Source: Streptococcus pseudoporcinus LQ 940-04 (GTDB lineage Bacteria > Bacillota > Bacilli > Lactobacillales > Streptococcaceae). From it: a stretch of 64,000 nucleotides of DNA. Positions 36,560 to 47,885 of the stretch are shown in pieces. Location: positions 1 through 64,000 of the forward strand of contig NZ_AEUY02000003.1 of the NCBI RefSeq assembly GCF_000188035.1, written 5' to 3'. The translations under genes were made by a program, and so were the position numbers. The first letter of the stretch is position 1; the number at the start of each line of letters is the position of its first letter. The notes below the pieces were generated by a model. That model was not told where the DNA came from, did no database searches, and saw only the letters and a list, made by a program, of their open reading frames with translations.

Positions 36560-37010
36560 CAGCCTGGGTTTAATTATTAGAATGCAAGGGTCGTCAAGAT
36601 AGCAAAGCGAAAAATAGGAAGCTTGACGAAAAGGCAAATGGCTATAGGAAAGACCATCTTTTTGCATAGCTCTTAGGCCGTGCTTAATTTTGACAAGGAT
36701 ATCATCTGAGAAGATGGGCTTTTTTGACCAGGTACTCAAAAAATGAAAGACCGAGATTGTCAAAATGAACAGTTACACTTTTTAATCCTTGCAGCTAGTG
36801 ATTACACCGTTTTAGGTCAGGTGCATTTCTTATCGTTTTCTCAAGTGGTTAGCTCGACTACGATTTGGATAATGATGTCTTTTGAAGGAGCTTTTTTTGT
36901 GTGGTAAAGGCCGCCAAGTCAGCAAAGGAAATGCTATCTTAATAAATGCTTTGAAAGAAAACATAATTTGTTGGTATTAGCTATATGATCAGCTTATTAT
37001 CCTTTCTAGA
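36560..37010 (+). pseudogene. Decayed GNAT acetyltransferase
   Basis: No intact frame remains. On the plus strand, at about 36775-36900, the frame reads LHFLILAASDYTVLGQVHF followed by SFSQVVSSTTIWIMM, which fits the central strand pair of RimJ/RimL-like acetyltransferases. Beyond a stop it continues weakly (LNKCFERKHNLL, about 36935-36975), like the C-terminal helix. The upstream part is too decayed to read with confidence. An antisense frame of 72 codons (36545-36763) has only a TTG start and is probably a shadow. The rest of the spacer up to 37128 shows nothing else. Confidence 0.4.
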
Positions 37011-37128
37011 AATTATTTGCTATACAGAGCTGTTCTAAAGAAAAATTGGTTTTGACATAACTTTTTAGGTGTCTGAGCTTAACTCCTATGATAGAATAGT
37101 AGTATTACTTAATAGTAAAGGAAATCCT

Positions 37129-37809
37129 ATGCCTTCAAAAAACTTGACACCACCAATCGTCATGTCTGATTTACGTAAGGAAATCATCCGTATGCCGGAA
37201 GTGATCCAAGAATGTTCTGGAATTTTTATTTATGGTCGTCGGATACGGTCAGTCTTATTTAGTACAGATGTTTCTATTATTGCGAATAGCGATGCTGATG
37301 CAGTCTTAGCGGTTTATCCTTTCACCCCTCACCCTGCCATTTTAAAAAGTATCATGATTGCTTCATCAGTACCCGTTTTAGCAGGTGTTGGTGGTGGTCT
37401 AACCACAGGATTTCGTTCAGCAAATATGAGCCTTTTTTCAGAATCAGAAGGAGCCTATGCAGTAGTTGTTAACGGGCCTACAAAGGTTGAGACTATCCGT
37501 GATATTGAAGATTTTATTGATATTCCTATTATTTATACGGTGGTATCAGAGTATTCTGATATTAGAGGTCGTATCGCAGCAGGGGTGGATATTTTAAATG
37601 TTTCTTGTGGACCAGATACCCCTCAAGTTGTTCGTAAAATCAGACAGTCATTTCCTGACATACCGATTATGGCAACGGGTGGTCCTACAAATGAAACCGT
37701 CAAAGCTGTTATTGAAGCTGGGGCCAATGCGGTTACCATCACGCCACCGACCAATGGTGAGCTTTTTAAAAAGAAAATGATGGCCTATCGAGAAAGTCAC
37801 CAAGATTAA
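37129..37809 (+). CDS. TIM-barrel protein, annotated in streptococci as a hydrolase
   Basis: A 226-residue protein. Repeated beta-strand/helix units end in glycine-rich loops: SVPVLAGVGGGLTTG, GAYAVVVNGPT, GVDILNVSCGPDT, IPIMATGGPTNETVKAVIEAGANAVTITPP. The last is a standard phosphate-binding loop of ribulose-phosphate-binding barrels. The function is unknown to me. I start it at ATG 37129 (MPSKNLTPPIVM) behind AAAGGAAA. A GTG at 37069 would add 20 residues without a ribosome site. It lies just before a tRNA gene. Confidence 0.8.
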   Translation: MPSKNLTPPIVMSDLRKEIIRMPEVIQECSGIFIYGRRIRSVLFSTDVSIIANSDADAVLAVYPFTPHPAILKSIMIASSVPVLAGVGGGLTTGFRSANMSLFSESEGAYAVVVNGPTKVETIRDIEDFIDIPIIYTVVSEYSDIRGRIAAGVDILNVSCGPDTPQVVRKIRQSFPDIPIMATGGPTNETVKAVIEAGANAVTITPPTNGELFKKKMMAYRESHQD

Positions 37810-37869
37810 AGATTTAATCTTGCAATTCCGGATTTTCTAGGCTACAATAGATAAAGGTATATTGCCTTA

Positions 37870-37941
37870 GGCTCCTTAGTTCAATGGATATAACAACTCC
37901 CTCCTAAGGAGTAGTTGCAGGTTCGATTCCTGCAGGGGCCA
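37870..37941 (+). tRNA. tRNA-Arg (anticodon CCT)
   Basis: 72 bases that fold into a full cloverleaf. The acceptor GGCTCCT pairs with AGGGGCC, the D-arm starts GTTC, and the anticodon stem ACTCC/GGAGT has the loop CTCCTAA (anticodon CCT, reading AGG). The T-arm is GCAGG-TTCGATT-CCTGC. The discriminator is A, and the 3' CCA is not encoded. It stands alone between the TIM-barrel gene and rodA. tRNA-Arg(CCT) is a common integration site for mobile elements, but none is inserted here. Confidence 0.96.
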
Positions 37942-38062
37942 TCTGTGAAAATTGTTAATAGTGACCAAATTTTTGGTCCTTTTTTCATTTTTTCAGGTTG
38001 AGGAAATGTTCTCTCCACACCTCTAATGTAAAGTGGTTCGATAATATAGAAAGTAGGATAGA

Positions 38063-39280
38063 ATGGCATATCATAAGAGAAGCCTTGATCATAAAATTGA
38101 CTATGGTATTATCACTCCCGTTTTTTGTTTACTAGTGATTGGTCTTCTGGCTGTTTACGTGGCAACCTACCATGACTATCCTAAAAATCTGGCTAAAGTT
38201 ATGGTCCAGCAACTCTTATGGATCGGTTTTGGTTCCTTATTTGCTTTTGTTCTCATGTTTTTTAGTACGAAGTTTCTATGGAAGCTGACGCCTTTTCTCT
38301 ATGCCTTAGGACTTGTTTTGATGGTTTTACCATTATTGTTTTATAGTCCTCAGCTAGTAGCTGCTACTGGTGCTAGAAACTGGATAACGATTGGCTCCGT
38401 AACCCTTTTTCAACCGTCAGAATTTATGAAAATTTCTTATATTCTAGCTTTAGCTCGTCTAACCGTATGGTTTAAGGGGAAAAGTAAAAGGTTAACCTTT
38501 AAAGATGACTGGAAACTTCTAGGCTTGTATCTTTTCTTAACCCTGCCTGTGATGGTCTTATTAGGTTTGCAAAAAGATTTGGGGACAGCCATGGTTTTTT
38601 TGGCTATCTTGGTCGGAGTTGTCTTAATCTCAGGTATTTCTTGGTGGCTTATTTTACCGATCACTTTTGGTGTTTTAGTAGCCATTATCGCTTTTTTTCT
38701 AATTTTCACTTTTCCTCAAGGCAAGGACTTTTTCTTCAAGATAGGAATGGATGCCTATCAAATTAATCGTATCTCTGCCTTCTTAACGCCATTTGAATTT
38801 TCTGAAACGATTGCTTACCAGCAAACGCAAAGCATGATTTCCATAGGAACTGGGGGGATTTTTGGGAAGGGTTTTAATCACTTAGATTTGCCGGTTCCTG
38901 TAAGAGAAAGTGATATGATTTTCACTGTGATTGCTGAAAATTTTGGCTTTATTGGATCTGCAATTTTGTTAATGCTCTATCTTCTTTTAATATATAGAAT
39001 GTTGAAAGTGACATTTGAATCCAATAATCTCTTTTATACTTATATTTCAACTGGTTTTATTATGATGATTCTCTTCCATATTTTTGAAAATATTGGTGCT
39101 GCTATTGGGATCTTACCACTAACGGGTATTCCTCTGCCTTTTATTTCACAAGGGGGCTCTGCTTTAATTTCCAACCTCATTGGTGTGGGTTTGATTCTAT
39201 CGATGAATTATCAACATATTTTGGCGGGCGAAATTGAAAGTGAACAACAATTAAGAAGAAGTTATCGTTACGACTACTAA
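38063..39280 (+). CDS. rodA: Rod shape-determining protein RodA (SEDS family)
   Basis: A 405-residue membrane protein with about ten hydrophobic segments. SEDS hallmarks are GARNWITIGSVTLFQPSEFMKI, QKDLGTAMVFLAIL, ENFGFIGSAILLMLYL and the C-terminal GIPLPFISQGGSALISNLIGVG. RodA polymerises glycan strands for lateral or peripheral wall synthesis with a class B PBP. The length and N-terminus fit RodA better than FtsW. The TAGGATAG before the ATG is a modest ribosome site. A terminator follows. Confidence 0.92.
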   Translation: MAYHKRSLDHKIDYGIITPVFCLLVIGLLAVYVATYHDYPKNLAKVMVQQLLWIGFGSLFAFVLMFFSTKFLWKLTPFLYALGLVLMVLPLLFYSPQLVAATGARNWITIGSVTLFQPSEFMKISYILALARLTVWFKGKSKRLTFKDDWKLLGLYLFLTLPVMVLLGLQKDLGTAMVFLAILVGVVLISGISWWLILPITFGVLVAIIAFFLIFTFPQGKDFFFKIGMDAYQINRISAFLTPFEFSETIAYQQTQSMISIGTGGIFGKGFNHLDLPVPVRESDMIFTVIAENFGFIGSAILLMLYLLLIYRMLKVTFESNNLFYTYISTGFIMMILFHIFENIGAAIGILPLTGIPLPFISQGGSALISNLIGVGLILSMNYQHILAGEIESEQQLRRSYRYDY

Positions 39281-39285
39281 AAATA

Positions 39286-39334
39286 GGGATTGTCTGTCTT
39301 ACTTTTTTGTAATGACTAGACAATCCTTTTATTT
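39286..39334 (+). terminator. Terminator after rodA
   Basis: GGATTGTCT pairs with AGACAATCC around a loop that is itself T-rich, followed by TTTT. Confidence 0.85.
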
Positions 39335-39381
39335 TACTTTCATACTATAAAATAGGGGTAAAATATGTTATAATTAGGGTT

Positions 39382-39942
39382 ATGAATTACGATGATTACA
39401 TTTGGGACTTAGGTGGAACTCTTTTAGATAATTATGAGACCTCGACCCAAGCCTTCGTGGAAACTTTGGCTGCTTATCATCTTCCTGGGAGCCATGATGC
39501 TGTTTATGCTAAACTAAAAGAGTCAACAGAAGCTGCAGTTAGCTACTTTGCACCTTTTGAGAGTCAATTTCTTAATGATTATAAATTAAATGAAGCAGAG
39601 GCCTTGGCCAATCCCATTTGGCGTGATGGGGCTAAAGAAATACTCAAAAAGATAGTGCAAGATGGGGGACGTAATTTTTTAGTCTCTCATCGTGATAATC
39701 AAGTCTTAGATCTCTTAAAAGAAGCTCATTTAGAACAGTATTTTACTGAGATTGTGACCGCAAATAATGGTTTTGCACGTAAACCTAACCCTGAAAGTAT
39801 TCTATACTTAAAAGAAAAATACCATATTCGCAATGCTTTGGTCATTGGAGATCGCCCCATTGATTGCCAAGCAGGACAAGCCGCAAATTTTGATAGTTTG
39901 CTTGTTGATGAAAATAAGTCATTATTGGAGATAGTAAATTAA
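39382..39942 (+). CDS. HAD-superfamily hydrolase
   Basis: A 186-residue HAD-IA protein. Motif I reads YIWDLGGTLLDN: the nucleophile Asp is present but the usual second Asp is Gly (DLGGT instead of DLDGT), a variant seen in some HAD subgroups. Motif II is FLVSHRDN, the lysine is in ARKPNPESI, and motif IV is VIGDRPIDCQA. The substrate is unknown. The stop codon is directly adjacent to the gyrB ATG, so the two are co-transcribed. Confidence 0.85.
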   Translation: MNYDDYIWDLGGTLLDNYETSTQAFVETLAAYHLPGSHDAVYAKLKESTEAAVSYFAPFESQFLNDYKLNEAEALANPIWRDGAKEILKKIVQDGGRNFLVSHRDNQVLDLLKEAHLEQYFTEIVTANNGFARKPNPESILYLKEKYHIRNALVIGDRPIDCQAGQAANFDSLLVDENKSLLEIVN

Positions 39943-41895
39943 ATGATTGAAGAAAACAAACCGTTAGAAGACAATGTACAAGAATATGACGCCAGCCAAA
40001 TTCAAGTTTTAGAAGGATTAGAAGCTGTTCGTATGCGTCCAGGAATGTATATTGGATCAACTTCATCTGAAGGCTTGCACCACCTGGTTTGGGAGATTGT
40101 CGATAATTCTATTGATGAGGCCTTGGCTGGATTTGCTAGTCATATTGAGGTTATTATTGAAGAAGACAACTCCATCACTGTTGTTGACGATGGCCGTGGG
40201 ATTCCCGTAGATATCCAAGCTAAAACAGGACGGCCAGCAGTCGAGACAGTATTCACTGTGTTACATGCCGGGGGTAAGTTTGGCGGTGGTGGTTATAAAG
40301 TCTCAGGTGGTTTGCACGGTGTTGGTTCATCAGTAGTTAATGCACTATCAACTCAATTAGATGTTCGCGTTTATAAAAATGGTCAAATCCATTATCAAGA
40401 ATTCAAACGTGGTGTCGTTGTTGATGACCTGACAATTATTGGCGAAACCGAATTAACGGGGACGACGGTCCATTTCACACCGGATCCAGAGATTTTTACA
40501 GAAACGGTTATTTTTAATTTTGATAAACTTGCTAAGAGAATACAAGAACTTGCTTTCTTGAATCGTGGTTTAAGAATATCAATCTCAGATAAACGTAAAG
40601 GCATGCAACAAGAAAAGGATTTCCACTATGAAGGTGGCATTGGTTCTTATGTTGAATACCTCAATGAAAAAAAAGATGTCATTATTGAAACTCCTATTTA
40701 CACAGACGGAGAGATGGACGGAATTGCTGTCGAAGTTGCCATGCAGTATACTACTGGTTACCATGAAAACGTCATGAGTTTTGCTAATAATATCCATACC
40801 CATGAAGGCGGGACACATGAGCAAGGTTTCCGAACTGCTTTAACTAGAGTAATCAATGACTATGCTAAGAAGAATAAGATTCTAAAAGAAAATGACGATA
40901 ATCTAACTGGTGAAGATGTTCGTGAGGGCTTAACTGCGGTTATCTCTGTTAAACACCCCAATCCACAGTTTGAGGGCCAAACAAAAACAAAACTGGGAAA
41001 TTCTGAGGTTGTCAAAATTACAAACCGTTTGTTTAGTGAAGCCTTTCATCGTTTCTTATTAGAAAACCCTCAAGTTGCTAGAAAAATTGTTGAAAAAGGT
41101 ATTCTAGCCTCTAAGGCAAGAATAGCAGCAAAACGTGCACGTGAAGTAACGCGTAAAAAATCAGGTCTAGAAATTTCAAATTTACCAGGAAAACTTGCGG
41201 ACTGTTCCTCTAACGATGCTAGCCAAAATGAACTTTTTATCGTCGAAGGGGACTCAGCTGGTGGTTCTGCTAAATCTGGACGAAATCGGGAATTTCAAGC
41301 TATTTTACCTATTCGCGGTAAGATATTAAATGTTGAAAAAGCGACGATGGATAAGATTCTAGCTAATGAAGAAATTAGAAGCTTGTTTACGGCTATGGGA
41401 ACGGGTTTTGGAGCTGATTTTGATGTAAGTAAAGCAAGATATCAAAAATTAGTTATCATGACAGATGCCGATGTGGATGGTGCTCATATTAGAACCTTAC
41501 TCTTGACCTTAATTTATCGCTTTATGCGTCCTGTTCTTGAGGCTGGTTATGTTTATATCGCTCAACCACCAATTTATGGTGTCAAAGTTGGTAATGAAAT
41601 AAAAGAGTATATTCAACCAGGTGTTAACCAAGAAATACAATTACAAGATGCTTTAGAAAAATATAGTAGCGGTCGGTCAAAACCCTCGGTTCAACGTTAT
41701 AAAGGTCTAGGAGAAATGGACGATCATCAATTATGGGAAACAACCATGGATCCTGAAAACCGTTTAATGGCAAAGGTAACGGTTGATGATGCTGCTGAAG
41801 CTGATCGAGTTTTTGATATGTTAATGGGTGATCGTGTTGAGCCAAGGCGTGAATTTATTGAAGAAAATGCAGTCTATAGTACGCTTGATATTTAG
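39943..41895 (+). CDS. gyrB: DNA gyrase subunit B
   Basis: A 650-residue type IIA topoisomerase subunit. The GHKL ATPase domain has [20 protein letters not shown] and [13 protein letters not shown]. The transducer domain follows, then TOPRIM with [19 protein letters not shown] and [27 protein letters not shown] near the C-terminus is a gyrase hallmark. With GyrA it introduces negative supercoils; it is the target of aminocoumarins. The start directly follows the HAD gene. Confidence 0.98.
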   Translation: MIEENKPLEDNVQEYDASQIQVLEGLEAVRMRPGMYIGSTSSEGLHHLVWEIVDNSIDEALAGFASHIEVIIEEDNSITVVDDGRGIPVDIQAKTGRPAVETVFTVLHAGGKFGGGGYKVSGGLHGVGSSVVNALSTQLDVRVYKNGQIHYQEFKRGVVVDDLTIIGETELTGTTVHFTPDPEIFTETVIFNFDKLAKRIQELAFLNRGLRISISDKRKGMQQEKDFHYEGGIGSYVEYLNEKKDVIIETPIYTDGEMDGIAVEVAMQYTTGYHENVMSFANNIHTHEGGTHEQGFRTALTRVINDYAKKNKILKENDDNLTGEDVREGLTAVISVKHPNPQFEGQTKTKLGNSEVVKITNRLFSEAFHRFLLENPQVARKIVEKGILASKARIAAKRAREVTRKKSGLEISNLPGKLADCSSNDASQNELFIVEGDSAGGSAKSGRNREFQAILPIRGKILNVEKATMDKILANEEIRSLFTAMGTGFGADFDVSKARYQKLVIMTDADVDGAHIRTLLLTLIYRFMRPVLEAGYVYIAQPPIYGVKVGNEIKEYIQPGVNQEIQLQDALEKYSSGRSKPSVQRYKGLGEMDDHQLWETTMDPENRLMAKVTVDDAAEADRVFDMLMGDRVEPRREFIEENAVYSTLDI

Positions 41896-42047
41896 TGAAA
41901 TATCCTTTGAAAACCACTTTAAAGTATGTTATAATCGAAACGTTATAATGTATTTTTGATAAATTTTAATAAAGTAGCGAACTATCACTAAATCCAGAAC
42001 TGAATTTAATAAAAAGTGATCACACCGCATAAAATAAGGAGATTAAG

Positions 42048-43772
42048 ATGTCAAGCGGAATTATTTTGCTCATTGTAGCTATAGTCCTACTTGTGATTGT
42101 TGCCTATTTAATAGGCATCATTATTAGAAAACGTAATGAGTCATTGATTAGTAGTCTAGAAGACAGAAAAGTAGAACTATTTGGCTTACCTGTAAATGAT
42201 GAAATTGAAGAAGTCAAATCCTTACATTTGATTGGTCAAAGTCAAACATCTTTTAGAGAATGGAACCAAAAGTGGGTTGATCTAACCCTCAATTCTTTTG
42301 CTGATATTGAAAATCATCTGTTTGAGGCTGAGAAATTGAATGATACTTTCAATTTTATTCGCGCCAAGCATGAAATTAACAATGTCGAAAGCCAGCTAAA
42401 CTTGGTGGAAGAAGATATTCAGTCTATCCGCGAAGCTTTAGATATCCTAAAAGAACAAGAAGAAAAAAATAGCGCTCGAGTAACACATGCTTTAGATTTA
42501 TATGAAAACCTTCAAAAATGGATTTTAGAACATGATGACAAGTTTGGCTCAACTAAGCCTGAGATTGATAAGCAGATGAAAAATATTGAGACCGAGTTCT
42601 CACAATTTGTCACTTTAAATTCTTCTGGCGATCCTGTTGAGGCTTCTGAAGTGCTTGATCGAGCGGAAGAGCATACGATTGCCCTTGGTCAGATTACAGA
42701 ACAAATTCCGGCGATTGTTGAAAAGCTTGAAACAAATTTCCCTGATCAATTAGATGATCTCGAATCAGGTTATCGTCGTCTGTTAGAAGAGAACTATCAC
42801 TTTGCTGAGACAAATATTGAGGCTCGTTTTCAAGAAATTAGGGAAGCTATTCGGACCAATTCTTCTGATTTAGCTAGTCTTGATTTAGACAGTGCAAGGG
42901 AAAATAATGATCATATCCAAGAACGTATTGATTCATTGTATGATTTGTTTGAACGGGAAATAAAAGCACATAAACAAGTCGTAAAAGACAGCAAAATCCT
43001 TCCTTCCTACTTGGCACATGCTAAAGAAAATAATCATAAACTTGCTGATGAAATGACACGTTTATCACGTAAGTATATCATCAATGAAAACCAAACTTTA
43101 AATGTAAAAGCTTTTGAAAAGGATATCAAAGAAGTTGAAGAAAATGCTCTTGAACTGGCAAACGATATCTCGAATCAGGAAGTTCCATATTCGGAATTGC
43201 AAGTTCTTTTTGAAAAATACTTGAAAAAACTTGGAGCTGTTGAGGCAGGTCAAATTGAAGTTTTTGATTCTATCAAGGATATTGAAGCCATTGAAGTAAA
43301 AGCACGTAAAGATGCTGATAAGTTTGTGGCTCACCTTCATATGATTAAGCGTTTTATAGAAAAGCGCAACTTACCTGGGATTCCTCAGGATTATCTTAAT
43401 GTCTTTTTTACAACTTCAACACAACTGGAAGCTCTAATGGATGAATTAAGTAAAGGTAAAATAGATATTGAGGCTATTGTGCGTCTATCTGATATTTCAA
43501 GTGCTTCAATTGCAAATTTGGAAGAGTACACTTACCAAGTTGTTGGAAATGCTACTTTAACAGAACAATTACTACAATATTCTAATCGTTATCGTAGTTT
43601 TGAAGCTGGGGTACAATCTTCCTTTGAAATAGCTATGCATTTATTTGAGGTTGAATATGATTACCAAGCCTCCTTTGATGAAATCTCTTATGCACTAGAA
43701 ACCGTTGAACCCGGCGTTACTGACAGATTTGTGAATTCTTATGAACGAACAAAAGAACGGATTCGATTTTAA
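42048..43772 (+). CDS. ezrA: Septation ring formation regulator EzrA
   Basis: A 574-residue protein with one N-terminal membrane segment (about residues 5-25, [20 protein letters not shown]), a short cytoplasmic link, and then spectrin-like coiled-coil helices to the end, rich in Glu, Lys and Leu. EzrA binds FtsZ and helps to place and organise division and peripheral wall synthesis in streptococci. AAGGAGATT precedes the ATG. It is a single gene, with a terminator at 43771. Confidence 0.95.
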   Translation: MSSGIILLIVAIVLLVIVAYLIGIIIRKRNESLISSLEDRKVELFGLPVNDEIEEVKSLHLIGQSQTSFREWNQKWVDLTLNSFADIENHLFEAEKLNDTFNFIRAKHEINNVESQLNLVEEDIQSIREALDILKEQEEKNSARVTHALDLYENLQKWILEHDDKFGSTKPEIDKQMKNIETEFSQFVTLNSSGDPVEASEVLDRAEEHTIALGQITEQIPAIVEKLETNFPDQLDDLESGYRRLLEENYHFAETNIEARFQEIREAIRTNSSDLASLDLDSARENNDHIQERIDSLYDLFEREIKAHKQVVKDSKILPSYLAHAKENNHKLADEMTRLSRKYIINENQTLNVKAFEKDIKEVEENALELANDISNQEVPYSELQVLFEKYLKKLGAVEAGQIEVFDSIKDIEAIEVKARKDADKFVAHLHMIKRFIEKRNLPGIPQDYLNVFFTTSTQLEALMDELSKGKIDIEAIVRLSDISSASIANLEEYTYQVVGNATLTEQLLQYSNRYRSFEAGVQSSFEIAMHLFEVEYDYQASFDEISYALETVEPGVTDRFVNSYERTKERIRF

Positions 43773-43801
43773 AGTTTGAGCATCTTGCTCGAACTTTTTT
43801 A
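43771..43801 (+). terminator. Terminator after ezrA
   Basis: AAGTTTGAGC pairs with GCTCGAACTT around a 5-base loop and is followed by TTTTT. Confidence 0.9.
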
Positions 43802-43872
43802 AATGCCCTTTAATTATATTTTCTATAAATAAAATCAGAATTTGCAAGCCTAGAGCATGCAATTAAGGAGAA

Positions 43873-44538
43873 ATGATGAAAGATGTAAAAGGTCTTCTGC
43901 TTATGGATGTCGACTCGACCCTAATTAAAGAAGAAGTGATTGATTTATTAGGTCAAGAAGCTGGCCTAGGTTTGGAAATTGCGGAAATCACAGATAGAGC
44001 TATGAATGGTCTATTAGACTTTCAAGAAGCATTAACGGAGCGTGTTAACCTACTAAAGGGCCTACCTACGTCAGTCTTTAAGCAGGTATATCAGCAAATT
44101 CATTTGCAAAAAGGAGCTAAAGAATTAGTTGACCTTATGCATGCTAAGGGATTTAAAGTGGGGGTGGTTTCTGGAGGCTTTCACGAAATCATTGATCCTT
44201 TGGCACAAGAATTGAAACTCGATTATGTTAAAGCTAACAAATTAGAGGTTAGAGGTGGTTACTTGACAGGTCTGGTGGCTGGACAAGTTGTTGATAAAGA
44301 GGTTAAATACCAGTGCCTATTGGAGTGGGCCAAAGAAAATGATCTAGAATTAGTTGATACTATTGCCGTGGGCGATGGAGCCAATGACTTACCAATGATA
44401 CAAGCAGCGGGTATAGGGGTTGCTTTTTGTGCCAAAAGTGTTGTCAAAGCACAGGCACCATATCAAATAAATAAAGCAGACCTGATGGAGTTGATTCCCT
44501 TAATTGAACAGAGAGGCCTACCAAAAGAAGAGAATTAA
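43873..44538 (+). CDS. serB: Phosphoserine phosphatase
   Basis: A 221-residue HAD phosphatase making serine from phosphoserine. Motif I is LMDVDSTLIKEEVID (Asp-x-Asp), motif II is VGVVSGGFHEII, the lysine is in DKEVKYQCL, and motif IV is VGDGANDLPMIQ. It is the short single-domain form without ACT domains. Two ATG codons (43873, 43876) are possible, and AAGGAG lies before both. Confidence 0.92.
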   Translation: MMKDVKGLLLMDVDSTLIKEEVIDLLGQEAGLGLEIAEITDRAMNGLLDFQEALTERVNLLKGLPTSVFKQVYQQIHLQKGAKELVDLMHAKGFKVGVVSGGFHEIIDPLAQELKLDYVKANKLEVRGGYLTGLVAGQVVDKEVKYQCLLEWAKENDLELVDTIAVGDGANDLPMIQAAGIGVAFCAKSVVKAQAPYQINKADLMELIPLIEQRGLPKEEN

Positions 44539-44559
44539 TTTTGGATCCTTTAGCCATAG

Positions 44560-44920
44560 AAACATGGGGAAGGTCCAATAACCTTTTATCAAGATGATTT
44601 AGGTTTGAAACAAAAAAAGCAAGAACAAGTCCAGTACTTAGTTTTAAATTAAGATGGTATTAATTGCAGGGCTCGCAGCTAAATTTGAAATGGTTTGCCA
44701 TTCTTCCAGAGGAAGACTTGAATGAGATGACACTGCTTACAATGTTAAAACAAAAGAAAAGCCTTTTAGGTACCACCATTAGCGAAACCAGTTGGCCTTA
44801 GAATATTAAAGGAACTACTAAGTTTTTTCTAAGCAGGATTTCATGCTCACTTCACCAATCCAGATCTTTACGTGTGGGAAGCTTGCTGAAATTCAGAAAT
44901 GGTACGGAGTGACCATGTGA
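44560..44920 (+). pseudogene. Decayed glyoxalase/VOC-family gene
   Basis: Fragments in all three frames match the order of a VOC protein: FYQDDLGLKQKKQEQVQYLVLN at about 44585-44650, ILPEEDLNEM at about 44710, and GFHAHFTNPDLYVWEAC at about 44835-44885 followed by a stop. The last resembles the conserved GYxGYFxDPDGxxWEVAWNP end of such proteins. Several stops and shifts separate the pieces, so the gene is long dead. The following 240 bases to 45161 show no recognisable gene. Confidence 0.65.
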
Positions 44921-45161
44921 CGGTAATGGTTTGATAGGAGAAGCTGTTACTAGATATGAAGAGGGGCTTTATTCAACAGGTTAATAGCAGCAACTTTGAT
45001 AAAAAAGTAAAAAGAAACCAGTAGGCACTGTTTATCTCTCATTAAGATAAAATCTTAGACTGGGAAATAAAGAGTGTATGCTGATTTCTGCTTGTGGGTG
45101 ATGATAATGATTCAATTGAAAGACCTAACAATAGATTGTCTGGTATCTTGAAATCTTCTGA

Positions 45162-45607
45162 TTATTTCCCAAACAACTGTTGCCAAAAAGAGCTTTTTTG
45201 TTTGGTGTCCTCTGTATTTTGTGGTTGAGATAGAGATGAGGCAATGGAAGTTTCATCCAGATTGACAGCGTGGTCGGTATGTAAGACGATGGCAAATGGT
45301 GATTGGGCGCTTATTTCATCTACAATTGTTGTAGGGATATTTTTTTACTTGCTAATTTCATGTATGCCATTTGGTAGTCAGATTCTAATTCTGAGGACAA
45401 TTTTAATGATAAAGGTGAGTATTGTTCAACCAAACTTGGCAAGAGTCGTTCAAATTCCAGCTTTGCAATATCATTTTCGATACCTTCAAGTGGTATTGTC
45501 AATAGAACTCTTTCGGCAAATGTTCCTAAATAATAACGTTGTTGGTCAGGATCTAAACGATACTCTCCGTGGGCGCTCTTTACTATTTTTTGATCTAATG
45601 AGTCCAT
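45162..45607 (-). pseudogene. DUF1694 (YueI-like) protein, frameshifted
   Basis: Starting at ATG 45607 (MDSLDQKIVKSAHGEYRL, with AAGGAGG 6 bases upstream), the frame reads as a typical streptococcal DUF1694 protein up to MKLASKK and then stops at 45320. One frame over, the expected rest follows at once: NIPTTIVDEISAQSPFAIV, then LHTDHAVNLDET and a C-terminal FWQQLFGK ending at 45162. Adding one A to the run of seven A (45340-45346) restores a protein of about 148 residues. The function of the family is unknown. The defect may be real, phase-variable, or a homopolymer sequencing error. Confidence 0.85.
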
Positions 45608-45767
45608 AATATCCTCCTTAAATGGGAATAAGCTTATTATCATTATACTGATTTTTAGATTAAAAAGCTATTAAAACCTGCATTCTGAAACTTGCAGTAG
45701 CTTTCAGAAATCTAAGGAAAATCATAGGCAAAAGTTAGTGATTGTTTTCATAAGCTTGTTTTTTAAG

Positions 45768-45796
45768 TTGAAACTGCTTTATTTTTGTGGTATTAT
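45768..45796 (+). promoter_or_regulatory. eno promoter
   Basis: -35 TTGAAA (45768-45773) and -10 TATTAT (45791-45796) are 17 bases apart, about 40 bases before the start codon. Confidence 0.65.
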
Positions 45797-45806
45797 TAAC
45801 ATGTAA

Positions 45807-47144
<1,338 letters not shown>

Positions 47145-47208
47145 GTGCTGAATAAAGATTAGTTATTAGAAGAATATGACTAATTAGGCTTAAGGCTTAG
47201 TAGACTAT

Positions 47209-47238
47209 AAAAAACTTGGGGAAACCCAAGTTTTTTGT
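47209..47238 (+). terminator. Terminator after eno
   Basis: A perfect 12-bp stem AAAAAACTTGGG/CCCAAGTTTTTT with a GAAA loop. Confidence 0.97.
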
Positions 47239-47504
47239 GTGCTCCCATCAGTATGTTAATAATGTCCAGTAGTGAAGATCTTTCTCTAGTTTCTGATATT
47301 GGCTGGATAGTATTTAGATTACTAGATAGCAGGAAAAGCTAAGACTTTTGAAAAATTTGGTAATAGATTCTGCTACTAAAATAAAGTATGATGACTAGTG
47401 CAGTTTGTCATCGCTTTTGCTTACTTTTTGACGTTTATTCTATTCTTTTTAAGAATCTCAGGATAATGAAGTCTATTGCTCATCGGAATATCTTCAGACT
47501 GAAG
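47239..47504. other. Non-coding spacer downstream of eno
   Basis: I see no gene here. In S. pyogenes the streptolysin S cluster (sagA-I) lies, as I recall, downstream of eno; here only this spacer and element copy C separate eno from queT. No sagA-like start or remnant is recognisable. Confidence 0.5.
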
Positions 47505-47742
47505 TCAAAAGCCAATGTCATTAAAAGGTTTTTCTTGATGATAAGATAGTTAGGTAGCCTGGAGAGTGGGTCAAGCGGTCAGAGAAGTGGCCGTTTGAGG
47601 CATCGAAAGGAATGCCATACCTAACTCTTAAGCCTAAGGTCTAAAGATTTCTCAATGCTAGAAACTCATTGTCTCTAGTATTTTTGTTAGCCTGTCATGT
47701 ACCTGTTTGTGCTCGTTTCTCTGACAAACTTTGCTATCGGAG
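47505..47742 (-). repeat. Structured intergenic element, copy C
   Basis: Read on the minus strand it matches copies A and B: ATAGCAAAG, GAGAAACGAGCACAAAC, GCTAACAAAAATAC, hairpin 1 (47678-47671 with 47665-47658; CTAGAGAC/GTTTCTAG), CATTGAGAAATCTTTAGAC, a closing stem (47625-47618 with 47556-47549; GTTAGGTA/TACCTAAC), an inner hairpin GGCAT/ATGCC, and AAACGG/CCGCTT (47596-47573). It then continues with ATCAAGAAAAACCTTTTAATG, shared with copy B. It lacks the long terminator hairpin of copy B. It is antisense to eno and queT. Confidence 0.7.
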
Positions 47743-47885
47743 TGGCTTAATAGTGGTATTAGTGCATGATAAAGGTAGTCGGTAGTTAGTAAAAATCTAC
47801 TTTGTCTATTGTCTTTGCACTACAAAGTATGGCTTTTCTTTTTTTAATCACTCGTTTGTGGTATAATGAAAAGGTTGCCATGCAA

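Noticed and set aside
36545..36763. 72-codon minus-strand frame after rplS
   Set aside because: TTG start only, begins in the rplS terminator region and overlaps a probable acetyltransferase relic on the other strand.
37870..37941. Mobile element integrated at the tRNA-Arg(CCT) gene
   Set aside because: rodA follows within about 120 bases and no integrase or repeated tRNA 3' end is present.
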